NCBI GenBank assembly: GCA_963730535.1
Contig: CAVSRU010000010.1
Coordinates: 62,001-126,000 of the forward strand
From: DASSUW01 sp963730535
Lineage (GTDB): Bacteria; Actinomycetota; Thermoleophilia; Solirubrobacterales; Solirubrobacteraceae
Direction of reading: 5' to 3'
DNA length: 64,000 nt
The translations under genes were made by a program, and so were the position numbers. How positions within the stretch are numbered: the stretch's first letter is position 1; the number at the start of each line of letters is the position of its first letter. Below are positions 8,777 to 17,388 of the stretch, piece by piece. The notes below the pieces were generated by a model that saw only the letters and a list, made by a program, of their open reading frames with translations, ran no database searches and was not told the DNA's origin.

Positions 8777-9190
8777 TCAACGATCTAGCTCGACAACGAG
8801 ATCCGCGACTCGGCGGGCGATGTCGTCGCGGGTGGTGCGGACTTCGTCGAGGGGGCGGCCCTTGGGGTCGTCGAGCTCCCAGTCGAGATAGCGCTTGCCG
8901 GGGATGTACGGGCAGGCGTCGCCGCAGCCCATCGTGACGACGACGTCGGCCTGCTCGGCGAGCTCGCGGGTGAGGCGCTGGGGGCGGCGGTCGGAGACGT
9001 CGATGCCCAGCTCGCCCATGGCGTCGACGACCTGCGGATGCACGTGGCCCTCGGGGTCGGCCTCGCTTCCGGCCGACAGCGCGCGGTGGCGGCCGCCGGC
9101 GGCGCGCTCGAACAGGGCCGCGCTCATCTGCGAGCGGCCGGCGTTGTGAAGGCAGACGAACAGGACGGTCGCCATGGGCTTGTCAGTCAC
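8777..9190 (-). CDS. arsC: Arsenate reductase, LMW-phosphatase type
   Basis: 137 aa. Reduces arsenate to arsenite on a low-molecular-weight tyrosine phosphatase fold. The N-terminal P-loop VCLHNAGRS gives the Cys-X5-Arg-Ser nucleophile motif; VVTMGCGDACPY holds the further cysteines used in thiol relay by the ArsC family, and WELDDPKG the catalytic Asp. Start GTG 9190 overlaps the arsN stop by 8 bp (GTGACTGA), supporting translational coupling; ATG 9175 is an alternative. Last gene of the arsR-arsM-arsN-arsC operon. An ordinary protein phosphatase is less likely given the context and the extra cysteines. Confidence 0.85.
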   Translation of the reverse strand: MTDKPMATVLFVCLHNAGRSQMSAALFERAAGGRHRALSAGSEADPEGHVHPQVVDAMGELGIDVSDRRPQRLTRELAEQADVVVTMGCGDACPYIPGKRYLDWELDDPKGRPLDEVRTTRDDIARRVADLVVELDR

Positions 9191-9701
9191 GCGTGGCCTC
9201 GCCGAGCAGGCGCTCGACGATGAGCAGGTCCTGCCACTGGCCGTCGAGCCGGCCGTGGCGCTCGTAGACGCCGACCTCGCGGAAGCCGCTGCTGCGGGCG
9301 AGCGCGCGGCTGGCCGTGTTGGTGGTGAACAGGCGGCCCTGGAGCTTCCAGTACCCGGCGGACTCCGCGGCCGTCACCAGCGTGGCCAGCAGCCGGCGCC
9401 CGATGCCGCGTCCGCGGGCGGAGCGCTCGAGGTAGATCGTGTACTCGCCGACCCCCGCGAGCGCGCACCGCTCGGCGGAGGCGATCACCCGCGCCCACCC
9501 GGCGACCCGCCCGTCGAGGTCGGCGACGAGCACGGGCTCGCGGTCGCGGTCGAGCCAGCCGGCGACGTCCGCGGTCGTGACGGGATCGGTGTCGAACGTG
9601 GCGGATCGCTCGGCGACAGCCTCGTTGTAGATCGCGGCGATCGCGTCGGCGTCGGCGGCCGAGGCGGGGCGCACGCCAGTGGCGGCCACCGTGGGATTCA
9701 C
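9183..9701 (-). CDS. arsN: GNAT acetyltransferase of the ArsN / phosphinothricin acetyltransferase type
   Basis: 172 aa from GTG 9701, whose GTGA overlaps the arsM stop. Begins VRPASAADADAIAAIYNEAV and has the PAT-type core (VGEYTIYLERSARGRGIGRR with the acetyl-CoA pyrophosphate loop; GFREVGVYERHGRLDGQW). ArsN1 proteins in ars operons have been characterised as N-acetyltransferases of arsinothricin, the arsenic analogue of phosphinothricin. Position between arsM and arsC makes this more likely than a stand-alone herbicide resistance gene. The substrate assignment is inference from family and context. Confidence 0.75.
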   Translation of the reverse strand: MNPTVAATGVRPASAADADAIAAIYNEAVAERSATFDTDPVTTADVAGWLDRDREPVLVADLDGRVAGWARVIASAERCALAGVGEYTIYLERSARGRGIGRRLLATLVTAAESAGYWKLQGRLFTTNTASRALARSSGFREVGVYERHGRLDGQWQDLLIVERLLGEATRD

Positions 9702-10549
9702 GTCGCCGGCTCCGGCTTGCGGGCGCGCACGATGGCGGAGGTCGCCTGCTCGTGGACGCGATGGGTCACCCGGATGTCGACGTCGGTCAGCCCGGCGTCC
9801 GACAGCGCGGCGCGGAACTCGGCCTCGGTGAGCGCGCCGGCGACGCACCCGATGTAGGCCGCCATGTCGGCCCGCGTGCGGTCGTCCATCGCGTCGTCGG
9901 CGATGACGTCGGAGACGGCGAACCGCCCGCCGGGGCGGAGCACGCGCGCCGCCTCGGCGAGCACCCTGTGCTTGTCGCCGGCCAGGTTGATGACGCAGTT
10001 GGAGATGACCACGTCGACCGCCGCGTCGGGCAGCGGGATGTCCTCGATGTAGCCCTTGAGGAACTCGACGTTGTCGACGCCGGCGTTCGCAGCGTTCGCG
10101 CGCGCCAGCGCGAGCATCTCGTCGGTCATGTCGAGCCCGATCGCCCTGCCGGTCGATCCGACGCGGCGGGCGGAGATGAGCACGTCCGCCCCGGCGCCCG
10201 AGCCGAGGTCGAGCACGGTCTCGCCCTCGTGCAGGTCCGCCACGGCGGTCGGGACGCCGCAGCCGAGCGACGCCTCGAGCGCGTCGGCCACACCGTCGGC
10301 GTCGGCGGCGGGATAGAGCGCGCCGCCCCAGATCTCGGGATCGCCGACGCCCGCCGGCGAGCCGCCGCAGGAGGCGTCCCGGTCAGCAGCGAGCGCGCGA
10401 GCCACCGCGGCGTACCGGTCGCGAACCGTCTCGCGGATGTCCCCCTCCGCGCAGCCGCAGGCGCCGCTGGTCCCGCAGCAGTCGTCCTTGTCACCGGGCT
10501 CGCAGCACGTCGCCTCGGTCTCCTGCGCGCAGCAGTTCAGCTCAGCCAT
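9698..10549 (-). CDS. arsM: Arsenite S-adenosylmethionine methyltransferase
   Basis: 283 aa from ATG 10549. Methylates As(III). The first 35 residues are Cys-rich (LNCCAQETEATCCEPGDKDD, then CCGTSGACGC), likely metal-binding. The SAM-binding motif I is VLDLGSGAGADVLISARRVG. Conserved ArsM cysteines are visible at ASCGGSP, LGCGVPTAV, SNCVINL and YIGCVAGA. The gene overlaps the end of arsR by 13 bp and the start of arsN by 4 bp, so the operon is tightly coupled. Methylation plus acetylation of organoarsenicals would be complementary outputs of the same operon. No arsB or acr3 efflux gene is in this operon. Confidence 0.9.
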   Translation of the reverse strand: MAELNCCAQETEATCCEPGDKDDCCGTSGACGCAEGDIRETVRDRYAAVARALAADRDASCGGSPAGVGDPEIWGGALYPAADADGVADALEASLGCGVPTAVADLHEGETVLDLGSGAGADVLISARRVGSTGRAIGLDMTDEMLALARANAANAGVDNVEFLKGYIEDIPLPDAAVDVVISNCVINLAGDKHRVLAEAARVLRPGGRFAVSDVIADDAMDDRTRADMAAYIGCVAGALTEAEFRAALSDAGLTDVDIRVTHRVHEQATSAIVRARKPEPAT

Positions 10550-10878
10550 GTCGTCAGTCCTTCCAGGCCACCGGGGGCGACGGAGTAGTACGCCCACCGG
10601 TGGCGGCGCTCGACCTCGACGAGGCCGGCACCGACGAGCTTGTTGACGTGGTGCGAGAGCGTCGACTGAGGGATGTCGAACAGCGGGACGAGCTCGCACT
10701 GGCACAGCGGCTCGCCGTGCCGGCGCAGGACGTCGAGGATGCTGACCCGCACCGGCTCGGCGAGCGCCTTGGCCACCTCGGCGATGCGGTCGGCGTCGAG
10801 CGACGGGTCGAGGCCGGTCGACGGCCCCGAACACGCCGAGGCGGCAGGGCCTGGCAGGACGGGAAGGGAGGCGCTCAT
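10537..10878 (-). CDS. arsR: ArsR-family As(III)-responsive repressor
   Basis: 113 aa winged-helix protein. The recognition helix reads IPQSTLSHHVNKLVGAGLVE, and just before it LCQCELVPLF supplies a Cys-X-Cys pair equivalent to the metalloid site of classic ArsR. Another Cys sits at residue 16. First gene of the ars operon; its stop overlaps the arsM start. Expected to repress its own promoter until arsenite binds. A palindrome overlapping the ATG (10876-10883) pairs with one just upstream of the divergent VOC gene. Confidence 0.9.
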   Translation of the reverse strand: MSASLPVLPGPAASACSGPSTGLDPSLDADRIAEVAKALAEPVRVSILDVLRRHGEPLCQCELVPLFDIPQSTLSHHVNKLVGAGLVEVERRHRWAYYSVAPGGLEGLTTWLS

Positions 10879-10937
10879 ATCGACAACTCTCGTTCTGAGC
10901 GCGATCGTAGCAGCTCATACCGAGGGACTTCGATATG
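10876..10937. promoter_or_regulatory. Divergent arsR/VOC control region with paired operator half-sites
   Basis: CATATCGA at 10876-10883 (overlapping the arsR start codon) and TCGATATG at 10930-10937 form a perfect 8-bp inverted repeat 46 nt apart. They flank the intergenic region between arsR and the VOC gene starting at 10946. Most likely an ArsR binding region controlling both directions. Confidence 0.5.
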
Positions 10938-10945
10938 ACAGCGGC

Positions 10946-11356
10946 ATGCTTCGCACACTGATCGTCGTCAGCCTGCCCATCGCCGACCGCCGGACGTCGT
11001 TCCGGTTCTACACGCAGGGACTCGGGCTCGAGCCGGTCGGCGAGCCGGCTTCGGACGGGGTGCCCGAGCCGCTGCAGTTCGCCCTCAACGACGGCGCTCG
11101 ACTGATGCTGGTTCCAACCGGCGGCTTCGGGTGGGTCATCGGTGACCACGAGGTCGCTCGGCGCGGGCACAGCGAATGCGTCCTAAGCCTCGCCGTGGAG
11201 ACCGATGCAGAGGTCGCCGAGATGGTCGATCAGGCGCACCAGGCGGGCGCGACGATTGTCACCACGCCCGGGCGGCAACCCTGGGGCTACGCCGGCGCCT
11301 TCGCGGACCCGGACGGTCACCTCTGGATGGTCACGGCCGAGGCCCCGCCGAGCTGA
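10946..11356 (+). CDS. VOC-family (glyoxalase/bleomycin-resistance fold) protein
   Basis: 136 aa from ATG 10946. Typical VOC opening (LIVVSLPIADRRTSFRFYTQ) and ending (AGAFADPDGHLWMV, with the metal-ligand-type Glu replaced by TAEA region). Divergent from arsR and sharing its control region, so it may belong to the arsenic response. It lacks the closely spaced cysteines of the C-As lyase ArsI, so I do not call it arsI. Function unknown. Confidence 0.65.
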   Translation: MLRTLIVVSLPIADRRTSFRFYTQGLGLEPVGEPASDGVPEPLQFALNDGARLMLVPTGGFGWVIGDHEVARRGHSECVLSLAVETDAEVAEMVDQAHQAGATIVTTPGRQPWGYAGAFADPDGHLWMVTAEAPPS

Positions 11357-11385
11357 CCGAGGCGCCGGGCAGGGCCGGCGCCTGA

Positions 11386-12135
11386 CTACGCTCCGGCGAA
11401 CGCGGGCTGGGGACCGCTGGTGGCCGGGCGGCGGATCTTCGTGCGGGCCATCGCGGCGCCGAGCATGTATCCGAGCCCGGCGGCGACGACGCCGGCGGCG
11501 ATGTCGAACACGTAGTGGTTGCCGGTCGCGACGACGGCGAGGCCGATGACCGGACCCCACAGCAGCCACAGCCCCTTGGCGATGGGGTTGCGGACGGCCG
11601 CGGCGAGCGCCATGCCGATGACGACGGCGAAGCCGACGTGCAGGCTCGGCACCGCGGCCAGCTCGTTGTAGAAGCTGGTCGTCAGCGAGGAGTCGAGCGA
11701 GACGCCCGTCTGCGCGGTGATCGTGTCGACGAGCCCGGAGTCGGCCAGCCGCGGCGGCGCCACGGGGAAGGCGGCGTACACGGGGATCGAGATCACCCAG
11801 GTGGCCAGGATCGTGTTGCGCAGGCGCAGGTAGAGCGGGCGCGAGCGGCGGAAGAGGAAGATCAGCGAACCCGGCAGGACGACGAGCTGGGCAGCGAGGT
11901 AAAGGTGGTTGAGCAGCCAGATGGCCCACGTGCCGGTGAGCGCGCCCTGCACGGACGCCTCGCTGGCGACCCCGAGGTTGTTCTCGAGGTCCATGATCCA
12001 ATCGGCGTTCGCCTGCGCGACGTCGAGCTCACCGATGGTGACCCAGCGAGCGGCGCTGTAGACGAGGTAGGCGAGGAGGAACACGCCGATCTGCATGCGG
12101 GCTCGGGGGGAGAGGGAGAGGCGCGCGACGTGCAT
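11386..12135 (-). CDS. PAP2-superfamily membrane phosphatase / AUR1-like protein
   Basis: 249 aa with about six membrane helices. The PAP2_3 active-site motifs are PSLHVGFAVVIG (Ser-Leu-His) and GNHYVFDIAAG (His and Asp). Proteins of this type remove phosphate from lipid phosphates or transfer phosphoinositol headgroups. Start ATG 12135; upstream DNA carries no strong ribosome site. No functional partner adjacent. Confidence 0.8.
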   Translation of the reverse strand: MHVARLSLSPRARMQIGVFLLAYLVYSAARWVTIGELDVAQANADWIMDLENNLGVASEASVQGALTGTWAIWLLNHLYLAAQLVVLPGSLIFLFRRSRPLYLRLRNTILATWVISIPVYAAFPVAPPRLADSGLVDTITAQTGVSLDSSLTTSFYNELAAVPSLHVGFAVVIGMALAAAVRNPIAKGLWLLWGPVIGLAVVATGNHYVFDIAAGVVAAGLGYMLGAAMARTKIRRPATSGPQPAFAGA

Positions 12136-12214
12136 TGGTCGAAACTACGCCCGCCCCAGCGCCCCCGCACCAGAGGGAACCACATTCCCTTGGTAGGGAC
12201 TGGACGACTGTTAG

Positions 12215-12230
12215 GTGCGGATATCCGCAC
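12215..12230. promoter_or_regulatory. Perfect 16-bp palindrome upstream of secreted beta-helix gene
   Basis: GTGCGGATATCCGCAC is a perfect palindrome. A TAGCTT box at 12238-12243 lies 9 nt before ATG 12253, so the palindrome sits where a repressor would block the -35 region. Confidence 0.5.
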
Positions 12231-12252
12231 TCTCGGCTAGCTTCGTCGCTCG

Positions 12253-14152
12253 ATGCGAAGGCTCGGCACCCTCGTCGCAGCGATCACGCTGCTCACAGCG
12301 GCCCCTGCCTCGGCCGACACCTTCACGGTCACCACCACGAACGATGGCGGCACGTGCACCGGCACAAGCTGCCCGAGCATTCGAGCTGCCCTTACTGCTG
12401 CCGCAACACCACGGTTCCCCGGTGCGGACACGATCGTCGTCCCGGCCGGGACCCATCAGCTCGTCAACCAGGTGAGCGGAGACGGTCAGCTGTCCGTTGC
12501 AAGTCCGGTCACGATTGTCGGCGCTGACGCACGGACGCACGCGCGTCGTGGTCGGAGCGGCGCCGGGCCGTGTCTTCGCGATCGGCGCGCGTCGCTGCCA
12601 CGATCAGCCGGCTCGAGATCAGTGGTGGCGACGTAGGGAACACGACCGCGGGAGGCAATCTCTACAACCTCGGCGGAACCGTGACGCTCGACCACGTCCG
12701 CGATGACGGGTGGCGTGGCGGGTGAGGGTGGCGGCATCGCCAATGAGAGCGGCACGATGGTCGATCCAGTCGAGCCTGATCGACGGGAACGACCTGACGG
12801 GTAGCGATGACGGCAACCAAGACGGGGGCGGGATCCTGAGCTTCGCCGGCAACGGGCCAGCAGCTCTGACGGTGCGAGATTCGACGATCGTCGGCAACAT
12901 TGCCGCTTCCGGCGGCGGCGGCGGGATCTCGTCGCGAGGAGCGGCCGCCACACGGCCACGCTCGAGCGCGTCACCGTGGCGCGCAACCGATACGCAGTCC
13001 GGTGCCGGCGGCTTGGCTTTTGTCGGCGGCGGTTCGTTTACGGTGCGCGGCTCGATCATCGACGACAACCTGACGGTGCCCGCAAGCACCGCGGCGTTCG
13101 AGTCGAACTGCGGGACCCCGAGTCCGTCGAGCGGTGGCGGCAACGTGGTCGGCAGCGCTCCAGTCGGAGTGCCGCAGTGCGCGTTCGCGGCGAGCGGCGA
13201 CGTAGTGGGTGCCGACGCGCTCCTGGGGCCGCTCGGCAACCAGGGTGGCCAGACCGATGTGCTCCCCCTCCTTGCCGGGAGCCCGGCGATCAATCGCGCC
13301 GGGGCGTGCAGTGGCGCGGACCAGCGGGATCTGCCTCGGCCTCAGGGTGGTGCGTGTGATTCCGGGGCTTTCGAGGTGGACCAGCCGCCGGATACGCAGC
13401 TCGTCGCGGCCCCGCCGACGTTCACGTTCTCGTCGTCCGAGCCTGGTGTTCGGTTCGAGTGCCGGCTGGATCGGCCGACCCGGACGGGGACGCCGTTCGC
13501 GTGCTCCTCGCCGGCGAGCTTCCCCGACCTGCCGCCCGGCAGCTACACGTTCGTGGTCCGGGCGATCGACGGCACGGGGAATGCCGACCCGACGGCGGCC
13601 GCGGCTGCGTTCGTCGTCCAAACCCCGCAGCCGAAGGCGGGGCGCACCGTTGTGGTGAACCGCGTCCGGGGGAAGGTGCTGGTCAAGGTCCCTGGTGGGA
13701 GGTTCGTCGATCTCAGCCGGATCACGGAGATCCCGGACGGGTCGATCATCGACACGCGCAAGGGGGTCGTCGTGCTCGTGTTCCGGCCTCGGCCGGGGGC
13801 CAAGACCCAGCGGGCGAAGTTCTATGACGGGCTGTTCAAGGCCGACCAGCGCGGCCGGATCATGGAGCTCGTGCTGGTCGAGAAGCTGGCGAAGTGCCAG
13901 CAGCAGGGGGACGCGAGCGCTGCCGCGCGCAGGAAGAAGCGGCGCCTGTGGGGCGATGGGCGGGGCCGCTTCCGGACGAGCGGCCAGTACAGCTCGGCCA
14001 CCGTGCGCGGCACGAAGTGGCTCACCCAGGACTCCTGCGCCGGGACGCGCACCAGCGTCCGCAGGGGCAAGGTCGACGTCCGCGACTTCGTTCGCAAGAA
14101 GACGATCCGGCTGAAGAAGGGCCAGGCGTACCTGGCCCGCCCCAACCCCTAG
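12253..14152 (+). CDS. Secreted parallel beta-helix (choice-of-anchor Q-like) protein with FecR-like tail, frameshifted
   Basis: ATG 12253 opens a signal peptide (RRLGTLVAAITLLTAAPASA). The N-terminal part (TNDGGTCTG, CPSIRAALTAA, GADTIVVPAGTHQL) and later repeated stretches such as DSTIVGNIAASGGGGGISS are typical of right-handed beta-helix surface proteins. Frame changes near 12540, 12600-12720 and 12970 split it, but the pieces are collinear; the frame is clean from ~13000. An Ig-like segment (FTFSSSEPGVRFECRLD, PGSYTFVVRAIDGTGNAD) precedes a basic FecR-like tail (GKVLVKVPGGRFVDLSRITE, TRTSVRRGKVDVRDFVRKKT). Probably a cell-surface protein; ligand unknown. Shares a CTAG stop with the convergent gene. 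Confidence 0.65.
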
Positions 14153-14448
14153 AGCCGCCGCCGCACCGACTCGACCTTGTCCTCAAGCGTCGACGCCCGG
14201 TCGCGCCGGTCGTCGAGCTTGAGCACGGTGTAGACCCGCGGGGCGCCCTCCTCGAACGGCACGGCGTGAAGCTCCCCGACGACCGCGAGGATGTCCTCGA
14301 CGCTCCCCTCGAGCGAGGTGCCCATCGCGTGCAGCGCGAACCGGACCCGGTCCTGGGCGGCCAGGCGGCGCTGGATCTCGGCGATGTAGCCGGAGGCGCT
14401 GACGTCTTCCCGACCGAGGGCGATGACGGTGAGATCGGCGGTGGCCAT
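14149..14448 (-). CDS. MTH1187 / YqgV-family thiamine-binding protein
   Basis: 99 aa ferredoxin-like protein: VIALGREDVSASGYIAEIQR, ALHAMGTSLEGSVEDILAVV, APRVYTVLKLDDRRDR. Length and motifs match the UPF0045 family, members of which bind thiamine-like ligands. ATG 14448 is the natural start. Stand-alone gene; its stop shares CTAG with the upstream convergent gene. Confidence 0.8.
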   Translation of the reverse strand: MATADLTVIALGREDVSASGYIAEIQRRLAAQDRVRFALHAMGTSLEGSVEDILAVVGELHAVPFEEGAPRVYTVLKLDDRRDRASTLEDKVESVRRRL

Positions 14449-14492
14449 GGCGGGCGAGAGTACCCGCGCGCCCGCGACGATACTTCCGGCGA

Positions 14493-15491
14493 ATGGTCGT
14501 CGCCTTCGAGCTGCTCGCCGCCTTCGTGCTCATCGTGGCGGGCGCCATCGGCTTCACCAACGCCGTCGAGTGGCTCGGCCACCGGCTGAACCTCGGCGCC
14601 GGTGCTGTGGGAGCGGTCCTCGCGGCCGTGGGCACGGCGCTTCCCGAATCGATCATCCCCGTGGTCGCGCTCGTCCGCAACCCAGGGGATCCGGAGGCGA
14701 TCGACATCGCCATCGGGGCGATCCTCGGCGCCCCCTTCCTGCTCGGGACGGTGGCGATGCTGCTCGTCGCCGGCTCCGCGATCGTCTTCCGGGAGCGCCG
14801 CGAGCAGGGCGATCGCGTCGAGATCCATCCGCGGTCCACCCGCCGCGACCTGGGCTTCTTCCTCGCCGTCATGCCGATCGGCCTCGTCATCGGCGCCGTC
14901 GGGGCGAGCAGCCCCGTGCGCATGGTGGCCGCGGTGCTGCTCGTCCTCACCTACGTCGCCTACACGGCCCGCACCATCGAGCAGGGCGGCGACGCCGAGG
15001 ATGAGGAGCTCCAGGCGCTGTACTTCGACACCAGCAAGAAGGACCCGCCGAACACCGGCCAGATCACCGTGCAGTTCATCGTCTCCCTCGGCGCCATCAT
15101 CCTCGGCGCTGAGCTGTTCGTGCGCGGCGTGCAGTCGATCGCCGAGTCGCTCTCCCTCGAGCCGCTGATCCTCTCGCTGATCCTCGCCCCGCTCGCCACC
15201 GAGCTGCCCGAGAAGGCCAACACCGTCGTCTGGATGCGGAAGGGCAAGGACGTCCTGGCGGTCGGGAACATCACGGGAGCGATGGCGTTCCAGGCGACGA
15301 TCCCGGTCGCGCTCGGCCTGATGCTCACGGACTGGGAGCTCAACCGCTACGCGATCGCAGCCGGCGTCGCCGGCCTCGCGGGCGCCGCCCTCGCGCTCTA
15401 CGCCCTCCCGCGCCAGCGCCTCGGCCCGGTCCACGCGGCCATCTGGGGAGCGCTGTTCGTGGGCTTCGTGGCGTTCGCCGCGCTCGCATAG
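14493..15491 (+). CDS. Sodium/calcium exchanger family membrane protein
   Basis: 332 aa with two homologous membrane halves. Both alpha-repeats are visible: AVGTALPESIIPVVALVRNP in the first half and LATELPEKANTVVWMRKGKD in the second, each carrying the acidic cation-binding residue after a small-residue/Pro motif. A hydrophilic acidic loop (~residues 165-185, GGDAEDEELQALYFDTSKKD) separates the halves. Most likely a Ca2+/H+ or Na+/Ca2+ antiporter; the ion cannot be told from sequence. Confidence 0.8.
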   Translation: MVVAFELLAAFVLIVAGAIGFTNAVEWLGHRLNLGAGAVGAVLAAVGTALPESIIPVVALVRNPGDPEAIDIAIGAILGAPFLLGTVAMLLVAGSAIVFRERREQGDRVEIHPRSTRRDLGFFLAVMPIGLVIGAVGASSPVRMVAAVLLVLTYVAYTARTIEQGGDAEDEELQALYFDTSKKDPPNTGQITVQFIVSLGAIILGAELFVRGVQSIAESLSLEPLILSLILAPLATELPEKANTVVWMRKGKDVLAVGNITGAMAFQATIPVALGLMLTDWELNRYAIAAGVAGLAGAALALYALPRQRLGPVHAAIWGALFVGFVAFAALA

Positions 15492-15584
15492 GCCTAACCC
15501 CGGCTGTCAGCCGGCTGCAAGCGCGGGGAAACCGCTGGCGCGGATGGTGATCGGCACACCCTCCACCTCCCCGAAGGAGCCGCC

Positions 15585-16028
15585 ATGCCCCGCCGTACCT
15601 ACCTGAGGAAGCGAGCGCTCATCGCCGCCCTGGCCGCGAGCGCCCTCGTCGCCGGCCCGGCGTTCGCCGACCCGGTCGACCCGTCGGTGTTCAAGTCCGA
15701 CAGCCCCTCGACGAGGACCTGGTCGCCCGGCGACAACCTGCCGGCGTACCCCACGCCCGAGGCCTCGAAGCCGTACACGATCGAGGACGGGCGCTCGCCC
15801 GACACGCTCGACGCCGCGAAGGACGCCGCGATCCAGCCCGGCCAGCCGACGTGGCCGGTCAACCCGCAGGTGCTGACCCCGCCCAGCGAGCGGTCGGCGC
15901 CCAGCAACAGCTCCGACGACGACGGCATCTGGCTGATCGTCGGCATCGGCCTCGCCGGCCTCGCCCTCGCGGGCGGCGCCGGGGCCGCGCGGTACACCCG
16001 CGTGCGCGCCCGCCGCGTGGCTGTCTGA
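15585..16028 (+). CDS. Exported single-pass membrane protein of unknown function (147 aa)
   Basis: ATG 15585 follows a good ribosome site (GAAGGAG, 6-7 nt). Signal peptide at residues 1-28 (ALIAALAASALVAGPAFA), a Pro/Ser-rich extracellular middle, and one C-terminal membrane helix (IWLIVGIGLAGLALAGGAGA) followed by a short basic tail. Looks like a surface-anchored protein; no known domain. Followed by a strong hairpin at 16041. Confidence 0.7.
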   Translation: MPRRTYLRKRALIAALAASALVAGPAFADPVDPSVFKSDSPSTRTWSPGDNLPAYPTPEASKPYTIEDGRSPDTLDAAKDAAIQPGQPTWPVNPQVLTPPSERSAPSNSSDDDGIWLIVGIGLAGLALAGGAGAARYTRVRARRVAV

Positions 16029-16040
16029 ACCACACACCCC

Positions 16041-16070
16041 CGGGGCGCCGGCATGGACGCCGGCGCCCCG
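16041..16070 (+). terminator. Strong hairpin after the exported protein gene
   Basis: A perfect 12-bp stem (CGGGGCGCCGGC pairing with GCCGGCGCCCCG) with a 6-nt loop, 12 nt after the stop codon. It lacks a T-run, as is common in high-GC actinobacteria. Confidence 0.65.
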
Positions 16071-16143
16071 CGAGGGCGGTAGCATCCCCGCGTGGTGAGC
16101 CGGGAAGCCTGGTCGGCGTGCGCCGACCCGTGCCCGCTCTCCC

Positions 16144-17388
16144 ATGACCCTCGCCATCATCCTCTTCGCCGCCGCCCTGGCGCTCATCGCCAGCGAGCGG
16201 GTCGATCGCACGAAGGTCGCGCTGGCCGGCGCCGTGCTCGTAATCGTCACGCAGACGATCGAGCAGGACGCCGCGTTCGACGCGATCGACTGGAACACCA
16301 TCGGGCTCCTCGCGGGGATGATGCTGATGGTCAAGCTGACCGAGCCGACCGGCGTCTACAACTGGCTCGCGATCAAGGCCGGCCAGCTCTCGCGCGGCCG
16401 GCCGCTCCCGGTCGTGCTGGCGCTCGGCGGGACCACGGCGCTGCTGTCGGCGTTCCTGGACAACCTCACGACGGTGCTGCTGATGGTGCCGATCACGTTC
16501 CTGCTCGCGGACGCGCTCGACATCGACGCCATCCCGCTGGTGATCATCGAGATCGTCGTCTCGAACATCGGCGGCACGGCGACGCTGATCGGCGACCCGC
16601 CGAACATCCTCATCGCCGGCGCCACGGGGCTCTCGTTCATCTCCTTCATCACCAACCTGGCGCCGATCGCGGTCATCACCTTCGGGGTGGTGACGACGGG
16701 GCTGTACCTCTTCTACCGCGACCGATTGCGCGCCGCCCCGGAGGCACGCGCGCGGGTGATGGAGCTGGACGCCTCGCGCTCGATCGAGGATCCGGACGAG
16801 CTGCGCCGGACGGTTCCCGTGCTGGTGGGGACGATCCTCGTGTTCTTCTTCCACCAGGCGCTGCACGTCGAGCCCGCCACGGTGGCGATGGGGGGCGCGA
16901 CGGTGATGCTGTTCACGAGCCGCCAGCCGCTCGAGCGTGCCCTCTCCGGGATCGAGTGGCCGACGCTGTTCTTCTTCGTCGGCCTGTTCGTGATGGTCGG
17001 CGCGCTGGAGGAGACCGGAGCCATCGACGAGGTGGCCCAGGGCATCGCGGATATCACGGCGGGCGACCGCACCGCCGAGCTGCTGGGGATCGCGTGGGCC
17101 TCCGCGCTGGGCTCCGCGCTGGTGGACAACATCCCGTTCACGGCGGCCATGATCCCGGTCGTCGAGTCGCTCGACGGCGACGACTCGTACTGGTGGGCGC
17201 TGTCGCTCGGCGCCTGCTTCGGCGGCAACGCGACGCTCGTGGCCGCGGCCGCGAACGTCGCCGCGGCCGGGATGGCGGCGCGCGCCGGGCAGCCGATCGG
17301 CTTCATGACGTTCCTGCGGATCGGTGTGCCCGTCACACTCGTCTCGATGCTGCTCGCCACCGCGTACATCGCCCTCAGGTACCTGTGA
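16144..17388 (+). CDS. ArsB/NhaD/SLC13-type anion permease
   Basis: 414 aa, about 11-12 membrane helices. The two signature hairpins are present: NIGGTATLIGDPPNILIAGA in the first half and GNATLVAAAANVAAAG in the second. Such permeases carry arsenite, carboxylates or sodium. It overlaps the CBS gene by 4 bp (GTGA) and is not part of the ars operon 6 kb away, so I do not assign arsenite. A TAGCAT box at 16080 suggests a ~50-nt 5' UTR. Confidence 0.8.
   Translation: MTLAIILFAAALALIASERVDRTKVALAGAVLVIVTQTIEQDAAFDAIDWNTIGLLAGMMLMVKLTEPTGVYNWLAIKAGQLSRGRPLPVVLALGGTTALLSAFLDNLTTVLLMVPITFLLADALDIDAIPLVIIEIVVSNIGGTATLIGDPPNILIAGATGLSFISFITNLAPIAVITFGVVTTGLYLFYRDRLRAAPEARARVMELDASRSIEDPDELRRTVPVLVGTILVFFFHQALHVEPATVAMGGATVMLFTSRQPLERALSGIEWPTLFFFVGLFVMVGALEETGAIDEVAQGIADITAGDRTAELLGIAWASALGSALVDNIPFTAAMIPVVESLDGDDSYWWALSLGACFGGNATLVAAAANVAAAGMAARAGQPIGFMTFLRIGVPVTLVSMLLATAYIALRYL

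Noticed and set aside
10946..11356. ArsI C-As lyase
   Set aside because: The VOC protein lacks the paired cysteines expected of ArsI.
16144..17388. Arsenite efflux pump of the ars operon
   Set aside because: The fold is shared by carboxylate and sodium carriers; it is 5 kb from the ars operon and coupled to CBS and GlgC-like genes.
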